Shown: positions 25,544 to 34,678 of the stretch, in pieces
Position numbering within the stretch: position 1 is the stretch's first letter
Layout of the letters: every line of letters starts with the position of its first letter
NCBI GenBank assembly: GCA_036389315.1
Contig: DASVQF010000003.1
Coordinates: forward strand, 48,608 to 112,607
Direction: 5' to 3'
Length of the DNA stretch: 64,000 nucleotides
Source: DASQYE01 sp036389315
Lineage (GTDB): Bacteria; Acidobacteriota; Blastocatellia; Pyrinomonadales; Pyrinomonadaceae
Translations under genes and position numbers: made by a program
Notes under the pieces: generated by a model
The model's database searches: none
What the model was told of the DNA's origin: nothing
Seen by the model: only the letters and a program-made list of their open reading frames with translations

Positions 25544-28500
25544 ATGAATTTCAAGCTGCGTTTCCTCCTGCCCATTTTTTTCGTGTTCTGCGTCTGCTTC
25601 CAGCCTTCGGCGCTGGGCCAAAGCGCGGAGCAGGAGGCGCGCGCCCGTGTCTGGAACGGCTACCAGCTTCCGGCGTCAAACTTCGTGCGCTTCGTCGATA
25701 CAAAGCAGGGCTATTCCCTATGGCGTCTGGCCGACTGGAAGGAGAGCGCGCAGGATGGCGTGACTTTCAGCGCCGGGGAAAAGTGGCCGCAGGTGCGCGT
25801 CTTCACGACCGACGTGCCGGACGGGTACGGGGCGGCCAATTTCGCCACGGCCATCCTGCAACAGTGGCGCAAAGAGCCTATCAGGCAGGAGACGGTCGTC
25901 GTCCGGCGCGTCCTGGTGGGCGGCGCGGACGGGCGCGAATTCACCTTCGAGGTCGAAGACGAGCCGGGCCACGCGCTGCGCGAGACTGTCTGGCTCACGG
26001 CCGTGGGCCCACGCGCCTACATCTTCTATTTCCTCACGGAGCCGGAGGAGCAGGAGCGATACGAGCCTTACTTCAAGCACATGATGCTCTCGCTGCGAAT
26101 CGGCGCGGCGGGCCACTGGTCTGAGGAGTTCGAGACTCTGCGCGCACGCTTCGCCGACAATGCTTTATCCAAGCCGGGACGTGAAACAGAGGCCGCGCAA
26201 CTCGCCGAAGGGTTGAGGGCCGGGCGCGAGCCGGTCGAGGTCGTGGTCGGGCGCTTGGCCGAGCTTGTGCGTGAAGCTCCGGCAGCGACGCTAGACCTGC
26301 TCACCGATTACGACCCGCAGGTGCGCGCCGCGAGCATCGCCGCCATAGCCAGGTCAGAGGACGCGCGTATGACCGAAGTCCTCGCCTGGGCCATCTCGGA
26401 TAAAGACGGTTATGCGAGCGCAGTGGCGGCGCGTGCCCTGGCCGGGCGCGGGGCCGTGGGGCTGGCGGCGCTGAAGGGCAAGCTAACAACCCTTTCCAGG
26501 GAGCCGGGCGCTGTGCTGCGCGTCGCAACTCTGCTCAAGGAGGAGGGCGCGCGCGAGTTGGCCCAGGAGCTACTGAAGAGCGACGAGAGTGCGAGCCAGC
26601 TCGCGGGCTTGCAACTCTCCCTCGTCTTGCCGCTCAAAGGCTTGGTGCTGCCCTTTCAAAAACTTCTCGCGTCTGACAATCAGGACGTGGCGCTCGCCAC
26701 AGTGGCCGCGCTCAGGTCGCGGCGCGTGACTGATGCCGTGCCGGAACTCCTGCGCCTTGCGAGCGGCGACACAGAGCACAGGGCCGTGCGCGCGCTCGGC
26801 GAAATAGCGCCCGTCGAGGTCGGACAGCGTTTCAAAGAGCGCGTCAAAGAGATTGATGCGCGCCTCCTGAGCTTGAAGGGAGCGGAAACAGAGCGCACGC
26901 CTGCGGGCGGGGCGAACCGGAAGGGCAATACTGCGCGCACGCAGGGAACTGTTGCGGGGCAAAGGGCAGGCAAGAGAAACGTGGCCGCGCGCTCGCCCCT
27001 TTCCGACGACGAGCTTTATGAAAGTGAAGCGACCCAATACCGCGAGCTTGCCTCCGCCGCCTGGCTTCCGCTGCGCGAGTTCAAGGCGCTACCGGAGAGA
27101 GTGCGCCTGGCCGTGCTGCGCGGCGAGCTGGTAGTCGCGAGCGAGAAGATAGAGCTGCGTGATCGCTACATGCGCGCCCCGGACAAGAGCGCGCGCCAAG
27201 CCGTCCTTGAAGAAGCATTGCAAAGACCGGGTTTGATCTTCTGGGCCCGCCTGGCGCTGCAACCTATCTTCGAGCCGGGCTCGGTCGCGTTCGCCTTAGA
27301 CACAAGCCCGCTGGTTGACGCGCCGACCACGGGCGAGACGCTCTTTCCGCAGAACGCGACTCTCTATCTGGTCGCGCCGAACTTCGCGGGGACGCTCTCG
27401 AAGCTGGACGAGGCCCTGGCCGGTGTGCAGATGGAGGGCGTGCGCGACCAGATGACCTTCGCGCTGATTCTCAAATCGCTGAAGGCACGGCTCGCAAACG
27501 CCGTCGGCGCAGAAGCCATAGGCGATGCCGGCACGGCCATCGGCGTCGATCTCAAAGCGCCGCTCTCGCTCGCGATGTGGCCCGCGAGCGAGGCCGAGGC
27601 GGACGGATTCTCGCGCAGCGCAGTCGTCCTGCGTGTCACAGACCGCGCGCGATTCGAGCGCATGTTGATGCTCTATCAGAACGGGATCGGCGGCTTCTAT
27701 TCGTTCGTCGCGGTTGCCTCGGCCGGGGCGAGGTTCATGGAAGCCATGCCCGCGCTCTTCCCGCTGGCGCTGGCCGGGGAGAGGCTGCTGCCCGGCGTCG
27801 CAACGGGCGCGACGGGCGCGAGCAGTCCTCGCCCCCGCTCGCCCGTCTACATTCGCCAAGAGCAGTTGGGCCAACTCAGCGTCACTGTCTTCGAGAAATT
27901 GAACCTCTACGATTCGGGCGCGGTGGCGCGCGAGCCAGTCTATCTGGCCTATCTCGGGTCAACGGCCGTGCTCGCGCCGACGCACGCGGCGCTCATAGAC
28001 CTGCTCAAGGCTGCGGAGAAGCGCCTGTCTATCACAGAGAACAAGGCTTACGCGCGCGCCCTGGCCGAAGAGGGCGAGATCAAGTTCTTCAGCCAGCCCT
28101 CGGCGCTGCTCAAAGATTCTCAATCGGGGACGAAAGAGGGGACAGACCCCGTGTGGCAGAAGCTCACGGGCGCGCTGGGCCAGGAGACTGGGGCGCTCAG
28201 ACTTTCTTCTTCGACCTGGGAGACGATCTTTCATCTGGATTTCACGGACGAGGAGCTGACGCGCAGCCTACATCACTTCAAGGCGCAGGAGTTGAGCGCG
28301 CCGCGCGAGTTGCTGCCCGCCGACACGATTCTTTACACGGGCGCAAAGCTGGAACCCTCAAGGCTGTGGAGCACGCTGAAGGGCCTCGGCATCGTGACGG
28401 CGCGAAACTCTCTGGATGACGCCGAGCTTGAGAAACGCGTCACGCCGAAGCTTCAGGGCGAAGTCAGCATGGCTCTCATCAGCCTGACGACGGCGCTTGA

Positions 28501-30211
28501 TCGCACGCGTAGTGGCGGGCCTTCGTTCCTGATCGCGCTGAAGTTGAAGGACACGGAGCTGGCAAGCCTGCACAGGTCTGGCCAACTGTTCACGAAAGCG
28601 ATGCCCTTGCCGGGTGTGGCGACGCTCTCGTCTCCGGTCGCGAGCGTTCCCGATGGGGCGGGCCGTCTCTACCTCGCCGTGACAAACGATTACCTGTTGA
28701 TGGCGAACGAGGTCGAGGCGTTGAAGCGGTTGGAAGCGAAAGAGAAGCTGAGCGCGACGCGCGACTACAGGCGCTCGGTCTCGGCTACTACTGAGAGCAG
28801 CGTGGCCCTCTTCGCTACCTATAGCCCGGACGCGGCCTTCAAAGATATACAGAGCGTCGCAAAGGACACGTCCGAGCAGATGGGCCTCGTGGCCCTCGGC
28901 GCGCTCGCGCACGCCTTCCATAGCCAGCGCGCGGTCGTCTCCGTAAACGGCAATCTGCTGGAAGGCAAGCTCGCCGTCTCGTTCGACCGCGAGGGAAGAT
29001 TCTCTGTCGGCGAGGTCGCGCGCGGCGCGGGCGAGTTCGATGTCGCCAACGCTCTGATTACGCCGAAAGGATTGAACATCTCGGAGCCGAAGCGGACTGC
29101 CGCTTTGCGCCTGCGCGTGAGCGCGAAACAGCCCGGCGTCCTGGCGCGCGTGCGTGATGACGTAGCCAAGTTCCCCTGGCAGAAGGTCGAGTCGGCGAGC
29201 GACGCCGCGCTCGTCTTCAACGTCGAGGCCCGTCGCATCCCCGAAAAGCAGACCATACAGCTTCCCGTCACCAACCTCGCCGAGACGGCTCCTTACCTGC
29301 GCTCGTCCGCGAGGATTGACAGGAGCGCGCCGCAGGTTGTGAAGCTGGCCAGGGAGATAGCGGGCGATGACCGTGACGGCCGCAGCGTCGCGCACAAGCT
29401 GGGCGAGTGGACGTTCAAGAATCTGACCTGGAAGAGGGTCGAGGGTAATACTACTGAGACGCTCGCCTCGCGCGAAGCCGACTGCCTTGAGCATTCGGAG
29501 CTGTACGTGGCCCTGGCGCGCTCGTTGGGACTGCCCGCGCGCGTAGTGACGGGCGCGGCCTTCTCGGGCGGCTCCTTCGGCGCGCACGCCTGGGTAGAGA
29601 TTTACCTCGGGCGCTGGGTCGAGGTAGATCCGACCTGGGGCATGACGGATTACGTCGATTCGACGCACCTGCGCTTTGACGGCGACACTTTCGCCAGCTA
29701 TGCGATGCTCAATCAGCTACAGCTCGAAGTCCTCGAAGCGCGCAGTTTCGTCGCCGATTACCAGCGCGACCCCGCGCGGCTGGTCAAAGAGTGGGGCGCT
29801 TCCGGTGAGGACGCGACGCGCGAGTTCGTCTTTAATTTCGCGCTCACGGCCGAGCAGGCGCTCGGGCCCGAAGCTCTCCGAAAGCTCACGGAGAGGCAGA
29901 GCGCCGCCGTCATTCAAGCCTTCGAGCGCGCCGTCGCGTCGGAGGCGCAAGACTGGTCTTGGGGCGCAGCCGTTCGCGTCCTGTCCAGTGAAGTCAAGGA
30001 CGCGCAGGCTCGACTGCTCGTGCTGCGCGGCGACGATCTCCTGCGCGTCCGATTGGCCCTTCGCGAGGGCGCGTGGTTCATTACCGAAATAGAAGATATG
30101 GATTACGGCATCCCGCTCTTCGCGGATGCGCTCGGCGGGGCCCTGCGTCCGGGCACGAGCCGTTGCGGACTCGGCCTTCGCTTCCGTCTCCTGCGACATG
30201 CTCGGCATTGA
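25544..30211 (+). CDS. Large exported protein with HEAT-like repeats and a C-terminal transglutaminase-like domain
   Basis: 1555 residues. A signal peptide (residues 1-25, hydrophobic LLPIFFVFCVC, cleavage near ALGQ) is followed by an N-terminal globular domain. HEAT-like helical repeats span about 240-430, a long region without recognised domains covers about 500-1250, and a transglutaminase/protease-like fold ends the protein. Its catalytic triad is visible: C1314 in ADCLEHS, H1348 in GAHAWVEIYL and D1362 in VDPTWG. It is probably periplasmic or surface exposed; the reaction is unknown. The last 25 codons are Arg-rich and look out of frame, and the TPR segment in the next frame probably continues the original protein (see findings). 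Confidence 0.8.
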   Translation: MNFKLRFLLPIFFVFCVCFQPSALGQSAEQEARARVWNGYQLPASNFVRFVDTKQGYSLWRLADWKESAQDGVTFSAGEKWPQVRVFTTDVPDGYGAANFATAILQQWRKEPIRQETVVVRRVLVGGADGREFTFEVEDEPGHALRETVWLTAVGPRAYIFYFLTEPEEQERYEPYFKHMMLSLRIGAAGHWSEEFETLRARFADNALSKPGRETEAAQLAEGLRAGREPVEVVVGRLAELVREAPAATLDLLTDYDPQVRAASIAAIARSEDARMTEVLAWAISDKDGYASAVAARALAGRGAVGLAALKGKLTTLSREPGAVLRVATLLKEEGARELAQELLKSDESASQLAGLQLSLVLPLKGLVLPFQKLLASDNQDVALATVAALRSRRVTDAVPELLRLASGDTEHRAVRALGEIAPVEVGQRFKERVKEIDARLLSLKGAETERTPAGGANRKGNTARTQGTVAGQRAGKRNVAARSPLSDDELYESEATQYRELASAAWLPLREFKALPERVRLAVLRGELVVASEKIELRDRYMRAPDKSARQAVLEEALQRPGLIFWARLALQPIFEPGSVAFALDTSPLVDAPTTGETLFPQNATLYLVAPNFAGTLSKLDEALAGVQMEGVRDQMTFALILKSLKARLANAVGAEAIGDAGTAIGVDLKAPLSLAMWPASEAEADGFSRSAVVLRVTDRARFERMLMLYQNGIGGFYSFVAVASAGARFMEAMPALFPLALAGERLLPGVATGATGASSPRPRSPVYIRQEQLGQLSVTVFEKLNLYDSGAVAREPVYLAYLGSTAVLAPTHAALIDLLKAAEKRLSITENKAYARALAEEGEIKFFSQPSALLKDSQSGTKEGTDPVWQKLTGALGQETGALRLSSSTWETIFHLDFTDEELTRSLHHFKAQELSAPRELLPADTILYTGAKLEPSRLWSTLKGLGIVTARNSLDDAELEKRVTPKLQGEVSMALISLTTALDRTRSGGPSFLIALKLKDTELASLHRSGQLFTKAMPLPGVATLSSPVASVPDGAGRLYLAVTNDYLLMANEVEALKRLEAKEKLSATRDYRRSVSATTESSVALFATYSPDAAFKDIQSVAKDTSEQMGLVALGALAHAFHSQRAVVSVNGNLLEGKLAVSFDREGRFSVGEVARGAGEFDVANALITPKGLNISEPKRTAALRLRVSAKQPGVLARVRDDVAKFPWQKVESASDAALVFNVEARRIPEKQTIQLPVTNLAETAPYLRSSARIDRSAPQVVKLAREIAGDDRDGRSVAHKLGEWTFKNLTWKRVEGNTTETLASREADCLEHSELYVALARSLGLPARVVTGAAFSGGSFGAHAWVEIYLGRWVEVDPTWGMTDYVDSTHLRFDGDTFASYAMLNQLQLEVLEARSFVADYQRDPARLVKEWGASGEDATREFVFNFALTAEQALGPEALRKLTERQSAAVIQAFERAVASEAQDWSWGAAVRVLSSEVKDAQARLLVLRGDDLLRVRLALREGAWFITEIEDMDYGIPLFADALGGALRPGTSRCGLGLRFRLLRHARH

Positions 30212-30737
30212 CGTGGAGGGAGATAGCGTTGGGCACAAGCGGCTTGAAGAGCTGCTGCTGCTCTTTCCGAAAGAGTTGGCCCACAGCAAGACGGGCCTGC
30301 GCCGCCTGGCCCACGCGCAGAGCGAGCAGCAGAATTACGATGCCGCCTTGCAGACTCTTCAAAGGGTCGTCGGCCTCGGCGCAGAAGCCTGGGATTACAC
30401 CTCTATGGCCCGCGCTCACCGCAGCGCACGCCGACCAGCACAGGCGCTCGCGGCCGCAGACCAGGCCGTCAAGCTCGATGCCGAATACGCGGACGCCCAT
30501 TTCGAGCGCGCCTGCGCGTTGGCCCAACTAGGGCGTATGCGCGAAGCTGTCGTCGCCCTGAAACGTGCCCTTGAGCTAGACCCGGAGCTGGGCGAGAGCC
30601 TGGACAGTAACGACCGGAAGCTCGTAGAGAGCCTGCCGGACTTCAAAAAGCTGCTCGAAGAAAAGAGCGCCGAAGATGAGAGCCCGGCTACACAGCGGAG
30701 CGGGAAGACCGGCGAGCAACGAGCGCCGCAGAATTAG
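30198..30737 (+). CDS. TPR-repeat segment, probably the frameshifted C-terminus of the preceding protein
   Basis: 179 residues from ATG 30198 (overlapping the preceding stop by 14 bases), in a frame open back to about 30126. It contains about three TPR units (YDAALQTLQRVVGLGAEAWDYTSMARAH; PAQALAAADQAVKLDAEYADAHFERACALAQLGR; MREAVVALKRALELDPEL). There is no signal peptide, although its predecessor is exported. The sequence upstream of the ATG in this frame (ADSAFASVSCDMLGIDVEGDS) looks like genuine protein, which points to a +1 shift near GCGGGGCCC (30134-30146). If it is instead a separate gene, it is translationally coupled and cytoplasmic. Confidence 0.65.
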   Translation: MLGIDVEGDSVGHKRLEELLLLFPKELAHSKTGLRRLAHAQSEQQNYDAALQTLQRVVGLGAEAWDYTSMARAHRSARRPAQALAAADQAVKLDAEYADAHFERACALAQLGRMREAVVALKRALELDPELGESLDSNDRKLVESLPDFKKLLEEKSAEDESPATQRSGKTGEQRAPQN

Positions 30738-30762
30738 AGCGTGGCTCGAAAGCTTTCGATGA

Positions 30763-32187
30763 CTATCTGGTTTCGATGGTTCCCATCTGCACCACTTCAA
30801 AGTCAGAGCCTTTGATCGAGCGCAGGTTGCTCAGCTCCGAGTCGTTCCAGCGCGGGTCTGGCGCGCCGCTCACGTACCAGTTGCTTCCGTTATCGGCGAG
30901 AATCATGCCGTAACGTTTCAAGGCTGTGAGGATGACCTGCACGCCCGGCGAGAAGCGCGAGATGTCGAAAGAGGCTTTCAAACGCACGCGCATCCCCATC
31001 GGAGGAAGGTTCGGGTCTGTGTTGCTGCTCGCGAAGTGGCGGGCCGGGGCGACATAAGCCCTTCGCGTGCGCGCCGCCGTGAATCTCAGCGCGTGCGTGA
31101 TCTCCCTTATCTCATAAACTTCATCGTAACGCACGAGGCCGGGAAAAACGGGAAGCCCCGCAGCATCGGCCGAAGTCCATCCGGCAGGCCGCAGCGCGTT
31201 CGTGTTCAGATCGAAGACAGCACCGCTCGCAGCCCTCCAACTCGTCCCGCCGCCGACCGGATAAGCCGAGTACAACTCGTAGAGCTTCCAGTTGTCACGA
31301 TCAATCACGATCACATGACGGTCGCCAGTCCCGTTGGGCCCACCCTCTATGGGCGCGTCCGCCGGAACAGGATAGGGGCCGGGGTCGCTCTCGTCGCCGT
31401 AATCCGTAAACGTGATCGGAACCTTCTGCTGAGTGCCGGAGACGACCACGTAAGGGATGCCGTTAGGAGCGCCCGCCCAGGTCGTGCCGAAGTCCGGATG
31501 CAAGCCTGCGTCGAGCCCTATGCTGGCGATGAGGTTGGCTGAGTTAGGGTCAACCGGCATTTGAGAGATGTCCTGGTTCCAGGGGTTGTCGGCCGGAAAG
31601 ACCCGCTTGCCGTGAAGGCTCGCGCCTGGGCCCAAATCCGGCACAGGCAACACGCCGACGCCGTCATCGGGCGGGCCGCCTCCGATGTGCCCGATGCCTA
31701 AACGCACACGATTGCTCGCCACTCCGCGAAGACTTATCTGAACCAGCACGTCGCCCACGTCGCCCAGATTGTCATTCAACCTGACGACGACCTGGCTCAA
31801 CCAGCTATAGCCCGCAACGAGCCCGACATATTCGACCGTGAGCGGGTAACGCGTGCGCGCGGCGTCTTCTGCTTCAGCAGTCACAACGGAAGCGGTCTCG
31901 CCCGCGTTGAGCGCCGCATTCCTGGCGAAGAGCATGACGCGCGTGCGCGTGTCTGTGCTGAAAGGATAGGGCTGCGTGAGCGGAAAGGGCTCGCACTTTC
32001 GCGTTAAGGCATCGAGGGCTATGGCCCTGGTCGAGCCTGTGACGGTAATCAATTCGGGCGGCCCCTGGGCTTGTGTCTCGACGGCCGCGAAGCCACAGAC
32101 GAGCGCGAGCATGAGAGCACAACGCGCGAGGCTTAAATTAAGAGAGCGCCCTGCGGACGACGCATAGGAGTAGACGCGACGGCTCAT
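30763..32187 (-). CDS. Secreted protein of unknown function
   Basis: 474 residues with an N-terminal hydrophobic segment (about 20-38, ending QAQG), so probably exported. Two regions can be seen: residues 45-165, a beta-rich domain about the sum of elements (LITVTGSTRAIALDA; DVLVQISLRGVASNRVRLGIG), and residues 190-474, a strongly patterned domain with NPWNQDIS, DYGDESDPGPYP, DRHVIVIDRDNWKLYELY, RPAGWTSADAAGLP, LVRYDEV, HALRFTAARTRRAY and ADNGSNWYVSG. The latter has the feel of a conserved but unnamed secreted domain. It converges with the TPR segment. A TTGACT-N16-TAAAGT promoter lies 70 bases upstream. Confidence 0.75.
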   Translation of the reverse strand: MSRRVYSYASSAGRSLNLSLARCALMLALVCGFAAVETQAQGPPELITVTGSTRAIALDALTRKCEPFPLTQPYPFSTDTRTRVMLFARNAALNAGETASVVTAEAEDAARTRYPLTVEYVGLVAGYSWLSQVVVRLNDNLGDVGDVLVQISLRGVASNRVRLGIGHIGGGPPDDGVGVLPVPDLGPGASLHGKRVFPADNPWNQDISQMPVDPNSANLIASIGLDAGLHPDFGTTWAGAPNGIPYVVVSGTQQKVPITFTDYGDESDPGPYPVPADAPIEGGPNGTGDRHVIVIDRDNWKLYELYSAYPVGGGTSWRAASGAVFDLNTNALRPAGWTSADAAGLPVFPGLVRYDEVYEIREITHALRFTAARTRRAYVAPARHFASSNTDPNLPPMGMRVRLKASFDISRFSPGVQVILTALKRYGMILADNGSNWYVSGAPDPRWNDSELSNLRSIKGSDFEVVQMGTIETR

Positions 32188-32255
32188 AAAACAGTCTCGA
32201 CTCGGGTTCTAAAGTTTTAAGGTGAGGTAACAGGGGCAAAGCAGGGGCATCAACT

Positions 32256-32283
32256 ACTTTACAGTTCCCGGTTGAGAAGTCAA
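32256..32283 (-). promoter_or_regulatory. Promoter of the secreted protein gene
   Basis: On the minus strand, TTGACT (32283-32278), a 16-base spacer and TAAAGT (32261-32256). The same TTGAC plus TARAGT pattern precedes the two secreted-protein genes at 47596 and 48906. Confidence 0.5.
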
Positions 32284-32303
32284 GCTATTTGTTCCGGGGC
32301 ATC

Positions 32304-33767
32304 TCAAAATTCGATTAAGGAGACGGCCTGTGCCATCTTCTGTAGGTCTTGGCCCTGCTCGACGGGCGCGGGCAGTTGAGCGGGCGCGGCCGCGTCTCTG
32401 AATTTGCGAAGCATCTGGAACCTGGCCGTAATAAGATGCGCGACGCTCAGGCCCAGGCTGTCGTCCAGCTTGCACAGGTGCTCGCCCAACACTCTCTGCG
32501 AGACGCGCTCGAAGGCCCGGCGCAGCTCCGCTTCGGCGGCACCGACGCCTTCGGCTATCATCAGCTCGAAATCGTTCCCGCTGCGCTTGAGCCGCTTGGC
32601 GAACCCGAGCAGGCTGAGGCGTCCTTCGTTGTGAATCGTCTCCGTCACGACGACCAACAGGTGCGGGGCCTCCGTTTCGATCTTCGTGTTGATGGCGCGG
32701 CGCGCAAAGGCCGGAGTCAAATCCCCGTCCCGCATCACGATCAGAAAAGATTCGCCGCACATGCGAGCGAGCAGGCGCGCTTCGCCGTCGCCTGTCGGGC
32801 GCTCGACGGCTATCTCGCTGGCGGCAATCCCCAGCTCGCGCAGCATGGAATGAAAGCGATTGACGAGCCAGGCTCCGTCTTCGAGCAGAACGGCCGAGAG
32901 CTGTGTCGGGGCGAAGACCTCTTCGATGCTCTCGTCTGCGACCGCGAAGCCGCACTCGCTACAGCTCGCATGGCTGATCGTCATGACGGCGAGGGCGTCG
33001 GCCGAGGGCAGGCTCAGGAGCGTGTGGCCCGTCTTGCGGCAACTGACCAGGACTTCTCTTTGCAGCAGCCCGCCTTCGAGCAATCTGTTGACGGTAAATT
33101 CCGGCAGCGCCGTCATCGCATCCGAAGACGGCGTGATGTGATAGCCTTCCGTATGTGCTTCACGGGCCCGTCGCAGGAAAAGCCTGCTGTAATTATCTTC
33201 CAGCAGCTTAGCGCCGCGCACACGCTCGCGCGCCTGTTCGCGGCAGGCGATTGTGGAGAGCGCGTCGGCGTCCTGCCTGGCGACAAAGCGCATGAACCCT
33301 TCCTGCGCGGCCGAAGGCTCCTGCCGCCAGGCGCTCAACTGCGTCGAGCCCTCTTCGATATTCTCGTCCGGCTGACCGCTTCCTTCCGCCATGCAGAAAC
33401 TTATCGTCTGGCAAAAAGAGTTCAGCTTGCGCAGCGGCTCAACCGTCTGCGGCTCGTAAACGATGCCTGCGCGCATGAGGCTGGTTCCGTCCTCCTCGTC
33501 TTCAAAGAGAAGGAAACAGGTATGATCGTCAAAGCAGAAGAGATCGCCCTGCACGTAAGGGGCCTCCTGCCTGGCCTCAACCATCGTGACGATGAGGCGC
33601 TCCATCTCTCTGACCTGATCTGAATCCGACAACGCCTGCTCGTAGCAGCTCAGGCGCGTCGAGCGTATGAGCGGAATGAATTTCCTCTCCGCCAACATTT
33701 CGAGCAGCCGCAGACGCGCCGCGTCACCCAGCTCATGCTTCAAGATTCTACTGGCGAGGAATAACAT
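32304..33767 (-). CDS. Protein of unknown function, last gene of a three-gene cluster with a DUF4388 protein
   Basis: 487 residues, apparently cytoplasmic (no signal peptide or membrane segment). The N-terminal third is acidic with a DLFCFDDHTCFLLFEDEEDGTS stretch. The middle carries a CxxC pair (HASCSECGFAVADE) next to a helix rich in Glu, suggesting a metal site or degenerate zinc ribbon. The C-terminal third alternates strands and helices (HLLVVVTETI; RVLGEHLCKL). I do not recognise a family. It starts 29 bases after the DUF4388 gene on the same strand, so the two are likely cotranscribed; a role in the same signalling or assembly process is inference. Confidence 0.65.
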   Translation of the reverse strand: MLFLASRILKHELGDAARLRLLEMLAERKFIPLIRSTRLSCYEQALSDSDQVREMERLIVTMVEARQEAPYVQGDLFCFDDHTCFLLFEDEEDGTSLMRAGIVYEPQTVEPLRKLNSFCQTISFCMAEGSGQPDENIEEGSTQLSAWRQEPSAAQEGFMRFVARQDADALSTIACREQARERVRGAKLLEDNYSRLFLRRAREAHTEGYHITPSSDAMTALPEFTVNRLLEGGLLQREVLVSCRKTGHTLLSLPSADALAVMTISHASCSECGFAVADESIEEVFAPTQLSAVLLEDGAWLVNRFHSMLRELGIAASEIAVERPTGDGEARLLARMCGESFLIVMRDGDLTPAFARRAINTKIETEAPHLLVVVTETIHNEGRLSLLGFAKRLKRSGNDFELMIAEGVGAAEAELRRAFERVSQRVLGEHLCKLDDSLGLSVAHLITARFQMLRKFRDAAAPAQLPAPVEQGQDLQKMAQAVSLIEF

Positions 33768-33796
33768 ATTTCGGTCTCCTGTCTGCTGCCTCTTAC

Positions 33797-34639
33797 TTAG
33801 TCCGGCGCGTTGATCCTAACGAGCACAAAGTCCTGCCCCGAGGCCGCCTGGTCGTAGCGGCGCGAGCGCGCAATCCTGAGCGCCAACGCCTCGTATGCTT
33901 CCATCCCCGGGCGATGTTCCTCCACGAATGCCTGCGTCACGCGCCCCTTCTCGACGCGCACAGAGACCTTGACGACCTGCGCGACAGCGCCGCCCGGCAC
34001 GCCTCTGGCCCCACTTGTGTCGCCGTTCCTATTAAGCTCCGAGAGCGCGGCCGCGATGTCTCTTCTGATGAGCCAGCGCGTGAGCGCGGCGACCGTCAAC
34101 AGGCTGACGAGGAGCGAGATGACTGCGCTCGCAACGAGCACTTGCCGTTGACGACGGCGGCTGGCTTGCTCTAAGGAAGAGGGCGGCAGGGCGAGCACTT
34201 GCCTGGCCTCGGGCAGGGCCTCTGCTTCGGCCTCGACGGCCTCGACGGTGATCGGCTCAGTCGGGGCATTGGAAACAGCCCTCGGCTGCCTCTCTGTCCC
34301 CGCTACATCAACAGTCTTTTCTTCCCAGCATCCCAGCAGCTCGAAGACGACCTTCTGTGACGCTTCGTTGATGGAACGGCGGGAGGGCTGTATCAGCGGG
34401 TTAAAGTTGAAGGAAGCGTTGGGCTGCGAGAGCGCGACCAGCACGGCCTGTAAGCCGCCCATGCTGTTGAGCTGAGCGTCTACGAGATTCCCTTCCACGA
34501 AATAAAGAGAGCATGGGCCAATCGCGTATTCTATCAGCAAGCGCCCGGTCTTACGGCGGAAACGGAGCATGCTTATCAAGTCCGCCAGCGGGTAATCGTT
34601 CAGGTGTCCTGTGAGTGCTACGAAACTTGTGCTCTGCAT
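33797..34639 (-). CDS. DUF4388 (PATAN) domain membrane protein with TonB-like C-terminus
   Basis: 280 residues. Residues 5-100 are a DUF4388/PATAN domain (FVALTGHLNDYPLADLISMLRFRRKTGRLLI; SLYFVEGNLVDAQLN; GLQAVLVALSQP), a module associated with response regulators and MglA-type polarity or gliding systems. A variable linker follows, then one transmembrane helix (about 168-188, VLVASAVISLLVSLLTVAAL). The roughly 75-residue C-terminal part (VKVSVRVEKGRVTQAFVEEHRPGMEAYEALALRIARSRRY) resembles a TonB C-terminal fold. The topology therefore links a cytoplasmic PATAN domain to a periplasmic TonB-like domain, an unusual fusion. Confidence 0.78.
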   Translation of the reverse strand: MQSTSFVALTGHLNDYPLADLISMLRFRRKTGRLLIEYAIGPCSLYFVEGNLVDAQLNSMGGLQAVLVALSQPNASFNFNPLIQPSRRSINEASQKVVFELLGCWEEKTVDVAGTERQPRAVSNAPTEPITVEAVEAEAEALPEARQVLALPPSSLEQASRRRQRQVLVASAVISLLVSLLTVAALTRWLIRRDIAAALSELNRNGDTSGARGVPGGAVAQVVKVSVRVEKGRVTQAFVEEHRPGMEAYEALALRIARSRRYDQAASGQDFVLVRINAPD

Positions 34640-34678
34640 CTGTTGCTCTTAGCTAAGCTGTCCGATGGGCCCAGGCCC

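Noticed and set aside
30746..30759. Palindrome TCGAAAGCTTTCGA as a bidirectional terminator between the convergent TPR and secreted-protein genes
   Set aside because: Only a short stem with no U-tract on either side; may be chance.
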